Shown here: positions 32,744 to 44,131 of the stretch, in pieces | Position numbering within the stretch: the first letter of the stretch is position 1 | Layout of the letters: the number at the start of each line of letters is the position of its first letter | The notes under the pieces: generated by a model | Database searches by the model: none | Seen by the model: only the letters and a program-made list of their open reading frames with translations | Told to the model about the DNA's origin: nothing | From: Chloroflexota bacterium | GTDB taxonomy: Bacteria; Chloroflexota; Anaerolineae; Anaerolineales; Villigracilaceae | DNA: 64,000 bases | NCBI GenBank assembly: GCA_013388855.1 | Contig: JACAEM010000031.1 | Span: 1-64,000, forward strand | Direction of reading: 5' to 3' | Position numbers and translations under genes: made by a program

Positions 32744-33121
32744 CTAATGGGCGCGTTCCGCGCAATATTTCTCATACGCAGCGGCGTCCATGACATCGCC
32801 CGGCGTGCCGCCTTCGAGTTGGATCATCCAGGCTTCGCCGAAGGGGTCGGAGTTGATGAGTTCGGGCTTATCGGGGAGGGCTTTGTTGACCGCCGCGACT
32901 TTGCCGGAGGCAGGCGAATAGACCTCCGCCGAGGCTTTGACCGATTCGACCGAGGCGATGGGCTTGCCGGCTTCGATGGTATCGCCTGCTTCGACGAGGA
33001 TTTCGACAAAGACGATGTCGGAGAGTTGTCCCTGGGCGTAGTCGCTGATCCCTGCTTTACCGGAGGCAGGGTCGAACCATTCATCGGACTTGGTGTATTT
33101 CAAATGGGCGGGGGCGTTCAT
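32744..33121 (-). CDS. gcvH: Glycine cleavage system H protein
   Basis: A 125-residue lipoyl-carrier protein. The lipoylated lysine is in IASVESVKASAEVYSPASGK (Lys of ESVKA, residue 60 or so). Residues 15-35 read EWFDPASGKAGISDYAQGQL. It shuttles the aminomethyl group between the P-protein and the T-protein. It is the first gene of the operon; a tandem glycine riboswitch and terminator lie upstream. AAGGAGC precedes the ATG. No gcvT lies in this window. Confidence 0.96.
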   Translation of the reverse strand: MNAPAHLKYTKSDEWFDPASGKAGISDYAQGQLSDIVFVEILVEAGDTIEAGKPIASVESVKASAEVYSPASGKVAAVNKALPDKPELINSDPFGEAWMIQLEGGTPGDVMDAAAYEKYCAERAH

Positions 33122-33162
33122 GGAATATTGCTCCTTTAGTTGGAATTTTGGCGATTAAATAC

Positions 33163-33192
33163 AAAAGGCGCACGAAATACATCATGCGCCTC
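33163..33192 (-). terminator. Riboswitch-controlled terminator before gcvH
   Basis: On the minus strand, AGGCGC (33192-33187) pairs with GCGCCTTTT (33171-33163), giving a hairpin with a T run. Its 5' arm shares bases 33190-33192 with the P1 stem of the second glycine aptamer. Aptamer P1 and terminator therefore cannot both be fully formed, the usual ON-switch logic. Confidence 0.7.
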
Positions 33193-33397
33193 TGTAGTGT
33201 GACCTGAGAGATTATCCCATAAGGGATTTACACCGTCGGTATCCCGTGAGGGATTTTCCAGAGTTGGGTCGGGGCAGGGTCCTTTTGCCTGAGAGTTTCA
33301 CCTGGTTTCGCCTTGCCAGGTTTGCCCCTTCGGCGTCCGTCGCTTGGTCTCGATACTTTTGTACTCGGCCAGCGCGTCGGATCTCTTCCCTGTTGCC
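33190..33397 (-). ncRNA. Tandem glycine riboswitch
   Basis: On the minus strand there are two glycine aptamers in series. Aptamer 1 (33397-33275) is bounded by CAGGG and CCCTG and contains GCCGAAGGGGCAA and CTCTCAGGCAAAAGGACC, the family consensus. A linker of about 11 bases follows. Aptamer 2 (33263-33190) is bounded by CTCTG and CAGAG and contains CCGACGGTGTAA and TCTCTCAGGTCAC, a diverged but recognisable core. It precedes gcvH, so glycine should activate the cleavage genes. Confidence 0.93.
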
Positions 33398-33414
33398 CGT
33401 TCATTTATGATTCC

Positions 33415-33443
33415 ATTTTATGGTTTTGGAGAACGAGAGTCAA
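33415..33443 (-). promoter_or_regulatory. Promoter of the gcv operon
   Basis: On the minus strand, TTGACT (33443-33438) and TAAAAT (33420-33415), each 5 of 6 to consensus, are exactly 17 bases apart. The predicted start lies about ten bases before the first aptamer. The 3' part of the sulfatase gene lies just upstream. Confidence 0.75.
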
Positions 33444-33469
33444 GAGGACGAAAATCCCCAAATTAGGTT

Positions 33470-34807
33470 TTATTTTTCGGGAGGAGCAACTCTGACCTGT
33501 TCCTCCCGCCGCATGATGGCTTCCAACTCCGCAATCTGTGACTGATATTCCGGATCATTGATCAGGTTGTTCAGCTCATACGGGTCGATTTTCAGATCGT
33601 AAAATTCGGAAAGGTCATTGTCGGTCTCGATGTATACCGAGTCTCCGGTGTGGATCGCCGTCCAGTGACCACGGTCGGGCCAGGCTTCGAGCAGCAAATG
33701 AGTTCGCCACTCTCCCTCGCCTCGCAATAATCTGACCAGTGACATCCCATCGATGATCTCCGGCATGGGTGTTTCGGACAGTTCATAGAGCGTGGGTGCG
33801 ATGTCGATGTTGGACGCGAGCCCCTCCTCGGTGTACGGCGTGGGGACCAAAGGCGGATACCGTAAAGCGAACGGTATTTTCACGGACTCTTCGTATGCCG
33901 TGCTTTTCGAGTCCATGCGGTGTTCGCCCCAGTGCTTACCGTTGTCGGATATAAAAATGACGACCGTGTTATCGAGTTCGCCGGTCTCTTCGAGTTTTTT
34001 CATGATTTCGCCAATTGACCGGTCCAACGCGATCAAAGTCAGAAGTTGCCTTCGCCGGGTGTTGTCGATCTGAGTCGCGGCTTCCTCGGAGAGAAGCCCC
34101 TTGCTTGCAATCGAAGACGGTTTGTCGGAAATATCCTCCTCATTGTAGTTTGGCGGGCGGAAGGGAGGCAGATCGGTGAGGAGTTCCTTGTCCTCTTTGA
34201 GCGGCGTGAACGGCGCATGAGGGGCATTGGGCGCAAAGATCAGTAGGAAAGGCTTCCGTTGACTCGCGGCTTTGTCCAGATACTCCCTGACATACTCTTC
34301 AAACAGGTAGGTGATATAACCGGTCTTTTTCTCCCAAGTGCCATTGATATTCAGATTGGGGTCGTAATAATTTGGCACGGTCCCGCCAAAGAAGGAAACC
34401 CAATAATCGAATTCGGATCGCGGCTCCCCCTTCCACGAATTGAGATATTTCCCAACCAGCCCCGTATAGTATCCGTTGTTGTGCAAGTCCTCCACCACGG
34501 TTGGAAGGTTGAGTTTATCTTCATTGACATGCACATAATGATTATGAGCGTACAGACCGGTCAATATGCTGGCGCGGCTCGGGCAGCAAAACGGCGTGGT
34601 GATGTAGCCGCGCGAAAATGTGACACCCTGATCGAAGATCAATTGCCGGGTGTTGGGCATATACTCCATGGTGTCAAAGCGTTGATCGTCTGTGATGATG
34701 ATCAAAAAGTTGGGCCGTTTGTCATTAAGGCGAGGCAATGCCTGGCAGGCTTGCAGAAGAAACGCGAAGACAATGAACGACAGGATGAATTTTCTGTAGC
34801 GGAGCAT
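33470..34807 (-). CDS. Sulfatase, probable lipoprotein
   Basis: A 445-residue type I sulfatase. The signal helix ends LLQAC, so Cys21 may be lipidated, which would place it outside the membrane. Metal ligands start at IIITDDQRFD. The formylglycine motif CxPSR is PFCCPSRASILTG with Cys74 as the residue to be modified. FISDNGKHWGEH gives the later metal-binding Asp-Asn pair. It would hydrolyse sulfate esters, perhaps of polysaccharides, and needs a formylglycine-generating enzyme not seen here. Single gene. Confidence 0.9.
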   Translation of the reverse strand: MLRYRKFILSFIVFAFLLQACQALPRLNDKRPNFLIIITDDQRFDTMEYMPNTRQLIFDQGVTFSRGYITTPFCCPSRASILTGLYAHNHYVHVNEDKLNLPTVVEDLHNNGYYTGLVGKYLNSWKGEPRSEFDYWVSFFGGTVPNYYDPNLNINGTWEKKTGYITYLFEEYVREYLDKAASQRKPFLLIFAPNAPHAPFTPLKEDKELLTDLPPFRPPNYNEEDISDKPSSIASKGLLSEEAATQIDNTRRRQLLTLIALDRSIGEIMKKLEETGELDNTVVIFISDNGKHWGEHRMDSKSTAYEESVKIPFALRYPPLVPTPYTEEGLASNIDIAPTLYELSETPMPEIIDGMSLVRLLRGEGEWRTHLLLEAWPDRGHWTAIHTGDSVYIETDNDLSEFYDLKIDPYELNNLINDPEYQSQIAELEAIMRREEQVRVAPPEK

Positions 34808-34871
34808 GAGACTCTCTTGATGTGAGGTTTGGGTCGATTGTATCGCGATACACGGGCATTGATTAAATGAA

Positions 34872-34900
34872 ATCAGGTCACCACTGATCGGTGACCTGAT
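34872..34900 (-). terminator. Terminator of the 34915-35439 gene
   Basis: On the minus strand, ATCAGGTCACC (34900-34890) pairs with GGTGACCTGAT (34882-34872), followed by TTCATTT. It lies 14 bases after the stop codon. Confidence 0.7.
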
Positions 34901-34914
34901 CGACTCTGGAAGAT

Positions 34915-35439
34915 TTATGCGACCTTGCGTGTCCGCGGCTTCTTTGGTTTTTCGGGTTCTGCCGGCGCTTCCTCGGCGGGAGGTGCAGGCGGCTCTGGGA
35001 GAACAGGAGCCGGCTCCGGTTCAGGGACTGAGGCGGGTTCCGTCATCGGAGCGGGAACTGCAGGGGCGGCAATCCCGTTTATGCGGGCGAAGTACTCCTT
35101 GACCACCATATCGTTATAAAAGACCAGGGAGAGAATGCCGACCGCCATCGAGAAAATATTGCCGGTCACGACACACGCGATTTCGAAGACTGCAATGTTC
35201 GTGGAGGGTTTCACCGGCTGAGCCGGGTTGCTGAAAAGTTTTGCGGCATAGATGATCTCGAAGATACCAAGGATGGTGGGCAGGATGGTAATGGGAATGC
35301 AAAAAATGCCAATGACCGACGCGAGCGCCGTGCCGGAAGCGGCGATGCCCCAAAAGAGGTTGACGATGCCGCTGGCGAGGGTCATCCAAGCAATCACGTT
35401 GACAAGAGTGGGTTTTTGCAGGTTGTTCTGTGTGTTCAT
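34915..35439 (-). CDS. Membrane protein with Pro/Glu-rich tail, unknown function
   Basis: A 174-residue protein. Three or four membrane helices fill residues about 12-115 (VNVIAWMTLASGIVNLFWGI; FCIPITILPTILGIFEIIYA; VVTGNIFSMAVGILSLVF). Residues about 128-174 form a tail rich in Pro, Glu and Ala (PEPEPAPVLPEPPAPPAEEA) ending in a basic RTRKVA. The start MNTQNNLQK has AGGAGA 9 bases upstream; a longer in-frame start lacks this. No family recognised. Next to two other small membrane proteins on the same strand. Confidence 0.65.
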   Translation of the reverse strand: MNTQNNLQKPTLVNVIAWMTLASGIVNLFWGIAASGTALASVIGIFCIPITILPTILGIFEIIYAAKLFSNPAQPVKPSTNIAVFEIACVVTGNIFSMAVGILSLVFYNDMVVKEYFARINGIAAPAVPAPMTEPASVPEPEPAPVLPEPPAPPAEEAPAEPEKPKKPRTRKVA

Positions 35440-35605
35440 TTCTTTCTCCTGAAAAGTTCTCACTTTCATATACGGTATTCCAAAAGATTGGTTGCGCTGA
35501 AAATAACGCATACCCGGCCGATCCGACTCGGCCGGTTGTGCGTTATTCTTATTCAGTTTTGGAGAAGTAATTAACAGGGATGATTATGCCCTACTGCCTA
35601 TTTGT

Positions 35606-36058
35606 TTAGCCGGTCAAAGTGCTTCGCACCCAGTCGCCCACCAGCCAATATTTGAAATCCTGTCCCTGACTGGTCTGGATTCCGCCATAGATTCCATATC
35701 CAAGGGCTACCAGGGGCATTGCACTGATAATGCACGCAATGGGAATGCACAGGATGCCAATTAAAACCGTCGAAAGGAGACTGGTGATAAACCATACCAC
35801 GCCCGCGAGTATCCCGCCCCCAACCCACCAAATAAGCTGAAAAATAAGCGCTTGCAGGGAATGGTACGCCACATATCTTGAACGATCTTTATAGACCATA
35901 TAGATGATCAAAGGAACCACCGGTCCCAGGATGCCTGAAACGAGATTGACCAGCACGCCGAGATGAGCAAACATCGCCCATTGCCTCTCTTCATTTTGTG
36001 AAAGGGGTATTTGGTCTGCGCCGGGGACAGGGGTGGAGGGGAAAGGTTCGTTGTTCAT
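35606..36058 (-). CDS. DUF4870-type membrane protein
   Basis: A 150-residue protein. It has a polar N-terminus, then EERQWAMFAHLGVLVNLVSG and the family hallmark RYVAYHSLQALIFQL, where a charged YH segment precedes a membrane helix. Three or four helices in all. This matches DUF4870/Tic20-like proteins. Function unknown. The start MNNEPFPS is chosen by AAGGAT upstream and because it gives the usual short polar head. A hairpin with 8-bp arms (35514-35535) lies about 70 bases downstream. Confidence 0.8.
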   Translation of the reverse strand: MNNEPFPSTPVPGADQIPLSQNEERQWAMFAHLGVLVNLVSGILGPVVPLIIYMVYKDRSRYVAYHSLQALIFQLIWWVGGGILAGVVWFITSLLSTVLIGILCIPIACIISAMPLVALGYGIYGGIQTSQGQDFKYWLVGDWVRSTLTG

Positions 36059-36116
36059 GGGAAATCCTTTATATGATTGCGGAAACGATGAGGGTAGTCT
36101 ATCACAAATAAAATAA

Positions 36117-36144
36117 AACGGCTCATGAAAAATCATGAGCCGTT
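36117..36144 (-). terminator. Terminator of the 36162-36470 gene
   Basis: The perfect 12-bp stem AACGGCTCATGA (36117-36128) and TCATGAGCCGTT (36133-36144) is followed on the minus strand by TTATTTTATTT. It lies 17 bases beyond the stop and upstream of the DUF4870 gene. Confidence 0.85.
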
Positions 36145-36161
36145 ATCCGTTCAAAATATGC

Positions 36162-36470
36162 TTATGCCCAGCCTTGTTTGCGGACAAAATCACTAATCAT
36201 TGGAATGCGTACATCCTGACCCATATACGCCTGATACGCCCACCAAAGCATGACGAGGAAAAGGACGGCGCCGAAACCACAGGTGACTGTGGAAAGGATC
36301 GAAAGCACCACAGTGGCAACAAGCGATTGCACAGCGTTGAACTTAATGTAAGGTCTGGACTTCTTATCCTCCATAAAGAGAACGATGAGAGCAATCAGGG
36401 GGATTACATAACCGAGTGCAGCCCACAGTTTGTCATCACTGGTTATGTCAGACATGGGTTCTTGAGACAT
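36162..36470 (-). CDS. Small DUF4870-like membrane protein
   Basis: A 102-residue protein. It begins MSQEPMSDITSDDKLWAALG, then YVIPLIALIVLF, and has the RPYIKFNAVQSLVATVVL segment equivalent to the YHSLQAL motif of DUF4870 proteins. Two or three helices. It ends IPMISDFVRKQGWA. CGGAGGA lies before the ATG at 36470, which rules out longer in-frame starts. Paralogue-like neighbour of the 35606-36058 gene; function unknown. Confidence 0.8.
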   Translation of the reverse strand: MSQEPMSDITSDDKLWAALGYVIPLIALIVLFMEDKKSRPYIKFNAVQSLVATVVLSILSTVTCGFGAVLFLVMLWWAYQAYMGQDVRIPMISDFVRKQGWA

Positions 36471-36586
36471 GATACATTCCTCCGGGATGGTCTGGTTTTG
36501 GATTTGCGCAATTTTACAACCAATTAAGACAAAAAGCAACCAATTTTTAAAACCCATCAGTACGGGCAAGGTTACACAATTCCTGC

Positions 36587-36595
36587 TGGTACAAT
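36587..36595 (+). promoter_or_regulatory. Start-proximal extended -10 of fmt
   Basis: TGG-TACAAT, with TACAAT at 36590-36595, ends 6 bases before the fmt ATG. There is no Shine-Dalgarno sequence in between, so the mRNA would begin at or next to the start codon. Confidence 0.6.
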
Positions 36596-36601
36596 AACAG
36601 C

Positions 36602-37537
36602 ATGACAAAAGTTGTTTTCATGGGCTCTCCCGATTTTGCCTTACCTTCATTGCGGGCACTTGCACAACAATATGATGTCGTCGGCGTCGTCACCCAGCCG
36701 GACCGCGCCTCCGGGCGCGGGCGCGAACTCAAAGCACCGCCGGTCAAAGTGCTGGCGCAGGAACTGGGTATCCCGGTCGTGCAGCCGGAAAAACTCAAAC
36801 AACCCGAAGCGATGGAACAACTGCGCGCCTGGGAACCAGACTTGATCGTGGTCGCCGCGTTCGGTCAAATACTCCGCAAGGATGTTTTGGACCTGCCGCG
36901 TTTCGGGTGCATCAACGTCCACGCCTCGCTGTTACCCCGCTGGAGGGGCGCTGCGCCGATCAATGCTGCCATCCTTGCCGGGGATGAAGAGACGGGTGTG
37001 ACCATCATGCAAATGGACGTGGGACTCGATACCGGTCCCATCCTGGCAAAACGCGCCATCCGCCTCAAACCGGACGATACGGCTGCCTCCGTTACCGAGG
37101 CTTTGTCCAACCTAGGAGCGGACCTTCTCATCGAAACCCTGCCCGATTACCTGTCTGGCAAATTGATCCCTCAGCCGCAGCCCGAAGATGGAACGACCTA
37201 TGCGCCGATGCTCAAAAAGGAAGAGGGTAAACTTGATTTCACGCGCGACGTGGGCGAGTTGGAACGCCGAATCCGCGCCTTTAATCCCTGGCCCGGCGCC
37301 TTCATGGACTTCGACGACACGATGCTCAAAGTCCATCGCGCACATGTTACCCCTCTCCCCGCGGGAGAGGGGCTAGGGGTGAGGGCAATAGAGGCGGGGC
37401 AAAGGCTCATTGTTGAGAACCAGCCCGCCGTCGCGGCGCGAGGCGGGGTTCTCGTCCTCGATGAAGTTCAACCGGCGGGGAAAAAGCCGATGAGCGGGAA
37501 GTCTTTCCTCGCCGGCGCGCGGAATTGGCTTGAGTAG
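36602..37537 (+). CDS. fmt: Methionyl-tRNA formyltransferase
   Basis: A 311-residue Fmt. It begins MTKVVFMGSPDFALPSLRAL. The formyltetrahydrofolate-binding segment INVHASLLPRWRGAAPINAA contains the catalytic Asn and His, and the SLLPRWRGAAPI loop is typical. The C-terminal tRNA-binding domain includes VLDEVQPAGKKPMSG. Residues about 250-262 (TPLPAGEGLGVR) are encoded by an in-frame palindromic repeat not usual for the family. It formylates initiator tRNA. No def gene is adjacent. No ribosome-binding site; probably leaderless. Confidence 0.95.
   Translation: MTKVVFMGSPDFALPSLRALAQQYDVVGVVTQPDRASGRGRELKAPPVKVLAQELGIPVVQPEKLKQPEAMEQLRAWEPDLIVVAAFGQILRKDVLDLPRFGCINVHASLLPRWRGAAPINAAILAGDEETGVTIMQMDVGLDTGPILAKRAIRLKPDDTAASVTEALSNLGADLLIETLPDYLSGKLIPQPQPEDGTTYAPMLKKEEGKLDFTRDVGELERRIRAFNPWPGAFMDFDDTMLKVHRAHVTPLPAGEGLGVRAIEAGQRLIVENQPAVAARGGVLVLDEVQPAGKKPMSGKSFLAGARNWLE
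37350..37388. repeat. Palindromic repeat inserted in the fmt reading frame
   Basis: CCCCTCTCCCCGCGGGAGAG with its continuation GGGC, followed by TAGGGGTGAGGGCAAT. It has the same architecture as the element inside the DUF1786 gene (17052-17093): a CCCTCTCCC/GGGAGAGGG palindrome and a GGGGTGAGGGCAA tail. It is read here on the opposite strand relative to the element, giving TPLPAGEGLGVR, again without breaking the frame. Confidence 0.8.
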
Positions 37538-37538
37538 T

Positions 37539-40728
<3,190 letters not shown>

Positions 40729-40781
40729 TTGTGTAAAGACGCGGACGATTACTCCGGTTTGAAAACCTATTCTGTCTGACA

Positions 40782-40819
40782 AATCAGGGTTGTGTAGAAA
40801 CACACAACCCTGATTTTTT
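40782..40819 (+). terminator. Intrinsic terminator of katG
   Basis: The perfect 14-bp stem AATCAGGGTTGTGT (40782-40795) and ACACAACCCTGATT (40802-40815) is followed by TTTTG. It separates katG from glpK. Confidence 0.9.
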
Positions 40820-40852
40820 GTTATAAAATAAACGCAACTTGGAGGCAAAATC

Positions 40853-42337
40853 ATGCCAAAATATGTTGCCGCAATCGATCAAGGTACGACCAGCACTCGT
40901 TTCATCATTTTTGATCACGGGGGAAATATTATCGCTATTGACCAGAAGGAACATCAGCAAATTTACCCGAGACCTGGCTGGGTGGAGCATGATCCGTTGG
41001 AAATCTGGGCGGTCACGCGTGACGTAGTGGCTGGCGCGCTCTCGAAAAGCGGAATCGCCCCTTCGGAAATCGCCGCCATCGGCATTACCAACCAGCGCGA
41101 GACGACAGTCGTATGGGAAAAATCCACGGGCAGGCCAGTCTATAACGCCATCGTCTGGCAGGATACGCGCACCGACGAGATTTGCAACGAACTCGCCAAA
41201 CAAGGCGGGCAGGACCGTTTTCGCGCAAAGACCGGCTTGCCGCTGGCGACGTATTTTTCGGGTCCAAAAATCAAATGGATTTTGGATAACGTGGAAGGGG
41301 CGCGCGCCAAAGCCGAACAGGGCGACCTGCTCTTTGGGACGATGGACACCTGGCTGATTTGGAATCTGACCGGCGAGCACGTCACCGATGTGACCAACGC
41401 CTCGCGCACGCTGTTGATGAATCTGCACACGCTGGATTGGGACGATGAGATTTTGGGGATTCTCGATATTCCGCGCGCGATGCTGCCGAAAATCAAATCG
41501 TCGTCGGAGGTGTATGGGGCGGTTCGTTCCGGCGACCTGAAGAGCATCCCCGTTGCAGGCGACCTCGGCGACCAGCAGGCGGCGCTCTTTGGGCAGACCT
41601 GTTTCGAACCGGGCGAGGCGAAGAACACCTACGGCACGGGCTGTTTCATGCTGTTAAACACCGGAGAAAAAGCGGTGCCATCCTCCGCCGGTCTGCTCAC
41701 CACGCTGGGATACAAAATCGGCAGTCAGCCCGCCGTGTATGCGCTGGAAGGCTCGATTGCCATCACCGGCGCGCTCGTCCAATGGCTGCGCGACAATCTG
41801 GGCTTGATCGAAAAATCGTCCGACATCGAAGCGCTGGCGCGGACGGTGGAAGACAACGGCGGCATCTACTTCGTCCCAGCCTTCAGCGGGTTGTTCGCGC
41901 CCTATTGGAAGTCCAATGCGAGGGGCGTCATCGTCGGCATGACGCGCTACGTCAACAAGGGACACCTCGCTCGTGCCGCGCTCGAAGCCACTGCCTACCA
42001 GACGCGCGAAGTGCTGGACGCGATGGAGGCGGATTCGGGCGTCAAACTTACCGCCCTCAAAGTGGACGGCGGCATGGTTTTCAATGAACTGCTCATGCAA
42101 TTCCAGGCAGACGTGTTGAATGTGCCGGTCATCCGCCCCAGGGTGGCGGAGACTACCGCCCTCGGCGCGGCTTACGCGGCGGGGCTGGCGGTCGGCTTTT
42201 GGAAGGACTACGACGAACTGCGCGCCAACTGGGCAAAGGACCGGGAATGGCGCCCCAGCATGGACGCCGGGACGCGAAAGAAGTTATACTCTGGCTGGAA
42301 GAAGGCAGTCACAAGGACATTCGACTGGGTTGAATAA
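40853..42337 (+). CDS. glpK: Glycerol kinase
   Basis: A 494-residue FGGY-family kinase. It begins [20 protein letters not shown] with the phosphate-1 motif, then [20 protein letters not shown] with the glycerol-binding Arg-Glu and IVWQDTRT. The ATP-site segments include [13 protein letters not shown] and [20 protein letters not shown]. It phosphorylates glycerol to sn-glycerol-3-phosphate. TTGGAGG precedes the ATG. It is paired with glpD 70 bases downstream. Confidence 0.97.
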   Translation: MPKYVAAIDQGTTSTRFIIFDHGGNIIAIDQKEHQQIYPRPGWVEHDPLEIWAVTRDVVAGALSKSGIAPSEIAAIGITNQRETTVVWEKSTGRPVYNAIVWQDTRTDEICNELAKQGGQDRFRAKTGLPLATYFSGPKIKWILDNVEGARAKAEQGDLLFGTMDTWLIWNLTGEHVTDVTNASRTLLMNLHTLDWDDEILGILDIPRAMLPKIKSSSEVYGAVRSGDLKSIPVAGDLGDQQAALFGQTCFEPGEAKNTYGTGCFMLLNTGEKAVPSSAGLLTTLGYKIGSQPAVYALEGSIAITGALVQWLRDNLGLIEKSSDIEALARTVEDNGGIYFVPAFSGLFAPYWKSNARGVIVGMTRYVNKGHLARAALEATAYQTREVLDAMEADSGVKLTALKVDGGMVFNELLMQFQADVLNVPVIRPRVAETTALGAAYAAGLAVGFWKDYDELRANWAKDREWRPSMDAGTRKKLYSGWKKAVTRTFDWVE

Positions 42338-42350
42338 AATAAAGCGTCAT

Positions 42351-42403
42351 GTTCCAAGTTTCAAGTTCCGCGTTGTTTGGAACTGAAACCTGGAACTTGG
42401 AAC
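42351..42403. repeat. Palindromic repeat in the glpK-glpD spacer
   Basis: An imperfect 53-base inverted repeat. The left arm starts GTTCCAAGTTTCAAGTTCC and the right arm ends CTGGAACTTGGAAC. The arms are built from repeated GTTCCAA/GTTTCAA words, the same style as the gcvH-gcvPA palindrome. It nearly fills the spacer between the two genes. Confidence 0.75.
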
Positions 42404-42407
42404 GGAT

Positions 42408-44108
42408 ATGAACCGACAGGAAATCCTCTCTCGCATCAAAGAAAACCCCGAAGTCTCTGTGCTGATTGTGGGCGGGGGCATCAACGGCATCGGCGTATTC
42501 CGCGAACTGGCGTTGAACGGCGTGGACGTTCTGCTCGTGGAGCGCGGGGATTTCTGTTCCGGCGCGTCGGCGGCGTCCTCGCACATGGCGCATGGCGGCA
42601 TCCGCTATCTGGAAAATGGGGAATTCCGCCTCGTGCGCGAAGCAGTGCGGGAACGCAACTTGTTGATCCAGAACGCGCCGCACCTGGTCAAACCACTGCC
42701 CACGACCATCCCCATGTTCAAGCGGTTCTCCGGTCTGCTCAATGCACCGTTGAAGTTTCTGAAAATGTTGGACAAGCCCTCCGAGCGCGGGTCACTGGTC
42801 ATCAAACTTGGCTTGATGATGTACGATGCCTACACTGATGCGCAGGGCGGGAATCGGATCGTTCCCAGACACAAATTCCATTCCCGGAAAAAGTCGCTGG
42901 CAAACTGGAAACTCCTCAACCCGGAAGTGCTAAACACAGCTGTATATTACGATGGCGCCATCCTCCAGCCTGAACGGCTGGCAGTTGAAATCCTGCTTGA
43001 CGCCGAAAACGAAAACCCAAACGCGCGTGCTTTGAACTATATGAGCATGATCGGCGGGAGCGAGAATACCATCATCCTGCGCGACGAATTGACCGACGAG
43101 AATTACGACGTGCATCCGAAGCTCGTCGTCAACGCCGCTGGTCCGTGGATCGATTTTACGAATCGCAAGCTTGGTTTGTCCACGCGTTTCATTGGCGGCA
43201 CCAAGGGTTCGCACATCGTCGTCAAACACGATGAGTTGCGCGAAGCGATCGGCGAGAATGAATTCTTCTTCGAAAATAAGGATGGTCGTATCGTCCTCAT
43301 TTTCCCGCTCTATGACAAGGTATTGATCGGCACGTCGGATATTGCCGTCGAAAATCCCGATGAAGTGCGTTGTACGGAGGAAGAGGTCGAATATTTTCTG
43401 GAGATGGTAAAGCGCGTCTTTCCGACCATCAAGCTGACCCCGTCAAACATCGTTTTCCAATTCTCGGGTGTTCGTCCGTTGCCCCATTCCGGCGCGAAGA
43501 CCACCGGACAGATCTCGCGCGACCACAGCATCGAAGTAGTCAGCGGCGATTGGACGAATCTTTCCTTCCCGATCTATTCACTGGTTGGCGGCAAGTGGAC
43601 CTCCTTCCGTGCCTTCTCAGAGCAGGTGACCGATAAAACGCTGGCATTCCTTGGCATGAAACGCCAGAAGGACACACGTTCCCTGCCCATCGGCGGCGGT
43701 CGCGGTTATCCGCGCACCGCAGACGAACTGAAACGCCAGATCGAAAGCCTCTCCGCGTGGACAGCATTACCCAAAGATCGAGTGCAGATTTTGTTCGAAC
43801 GTTATGGTACGCGCGCCGAGTCCATCGCCACGTTCATGAGCGGCGGCACCGACCAGGTATTACGCTCCCTGCCTGATTACACCCGCCGTGAAATCATCTT
43901 CCTCGTCCAACATGAAAAGATACACCATCTTGATGACTTGATCCTGCGCCGGTCCATGCTGGCGATGCTCGGGCGTCTCACGCTCGACTCCATCCATGAA
44001 CTGGCGGGAGTGCTGAGCAACGCGCTGGGCTGGGGCGATGAGCAGATATCCGCTGAAGTGGCGCGCACCCTGTCCATATTGGCGGACAGGCATGGGGTCC
44101 GGTTATGA
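42408..44108 (+). CDS. glpD: Glycerol-3-phosphate dehydrogenase (FAD)
   Basis: A 566-residue flavoprotein. The FAD motif is SVLIVGGGINGIGVFRELAL (about residues 16-35), then GDFCSGASAASSHMAHGGIR near the flavin. The middle has KGSHIVVKHDELREA and LIGTSDIAVENPDEV. The C-terminal domain (about 400-566) is the helical DAO_C part. It oxidises glycerol-3-phosphate to dihydroxyacetone phosphate at the membrane and passes electrons to quinone. Operon partner of glpK. No glpF or regulator adjoins. Confidence 0.95.
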   Translation: MNRQEILSRIKENPEVSVLIVGGGINGIGVFRELALNGVDVLLVERGDFCSGASAASSHMAHGGIRYLENGEFRLVREAVRERNLLIQNAPHLVKPLPTTIPMFKRFSGLLNAPLKFLKMLDKPSERGSLVIKLGLMMYDAYTDAQGGNRIVPRHKFHSRKKSLANWKLLNPEVLNTAVYYDGAILQPERLAVEILLDAENENPNARALNYMSMIGGSENTIILRDELTDENYDVHPKLVVNAAGPWIDFTNRKLGLSTRFIGGTKGSHIVVKHDELREAIGENEFFFENKDGRIVLIFPLYDKVLIGTSDIAVENPDEVRCTEEEVEYFLEMVKRVFPTIKLTPSNIVFQFSGVRPLPHSGAKTTGQISRDHSIEVVSGDWTNLSFPIYSLVGGKWTSFRAFSEQVTDKTLAFLGMKRQKDTRSLPIGGGRGYPRTADELKRQIESLSAWTALPKDRVQILFERYGTRAESIATFMSGGTDQVLRSLPDYTRREIIFLVQHEKIHHLDDLILRRSMLAMLGRLTLDSIHELAGVLSNALGWGDEQISAEVARTLSILADRHGVRL

Positions 44109-44114
44109 GGCGGA

Positions 44115-44123
44115 TGGTACAAT
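44115..44123 (+). promoter_or_regulatory. Start-proximal extended -10 of the first GT2 gene
   Basis: TGG-TACAAT (TACAAT at 44118-44123) ends 8 bases before the ATG at 44132. The string TGGTACAATAAC is identical to the one before fmt. No Shine-Dalgarno sequence is present, so the mRNA is probably leaderless. The element lies 9 bases after the glpD stop and separates the two units. Confidence 0.6.
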
Positions 44124-44131
44124 AACGCTCT

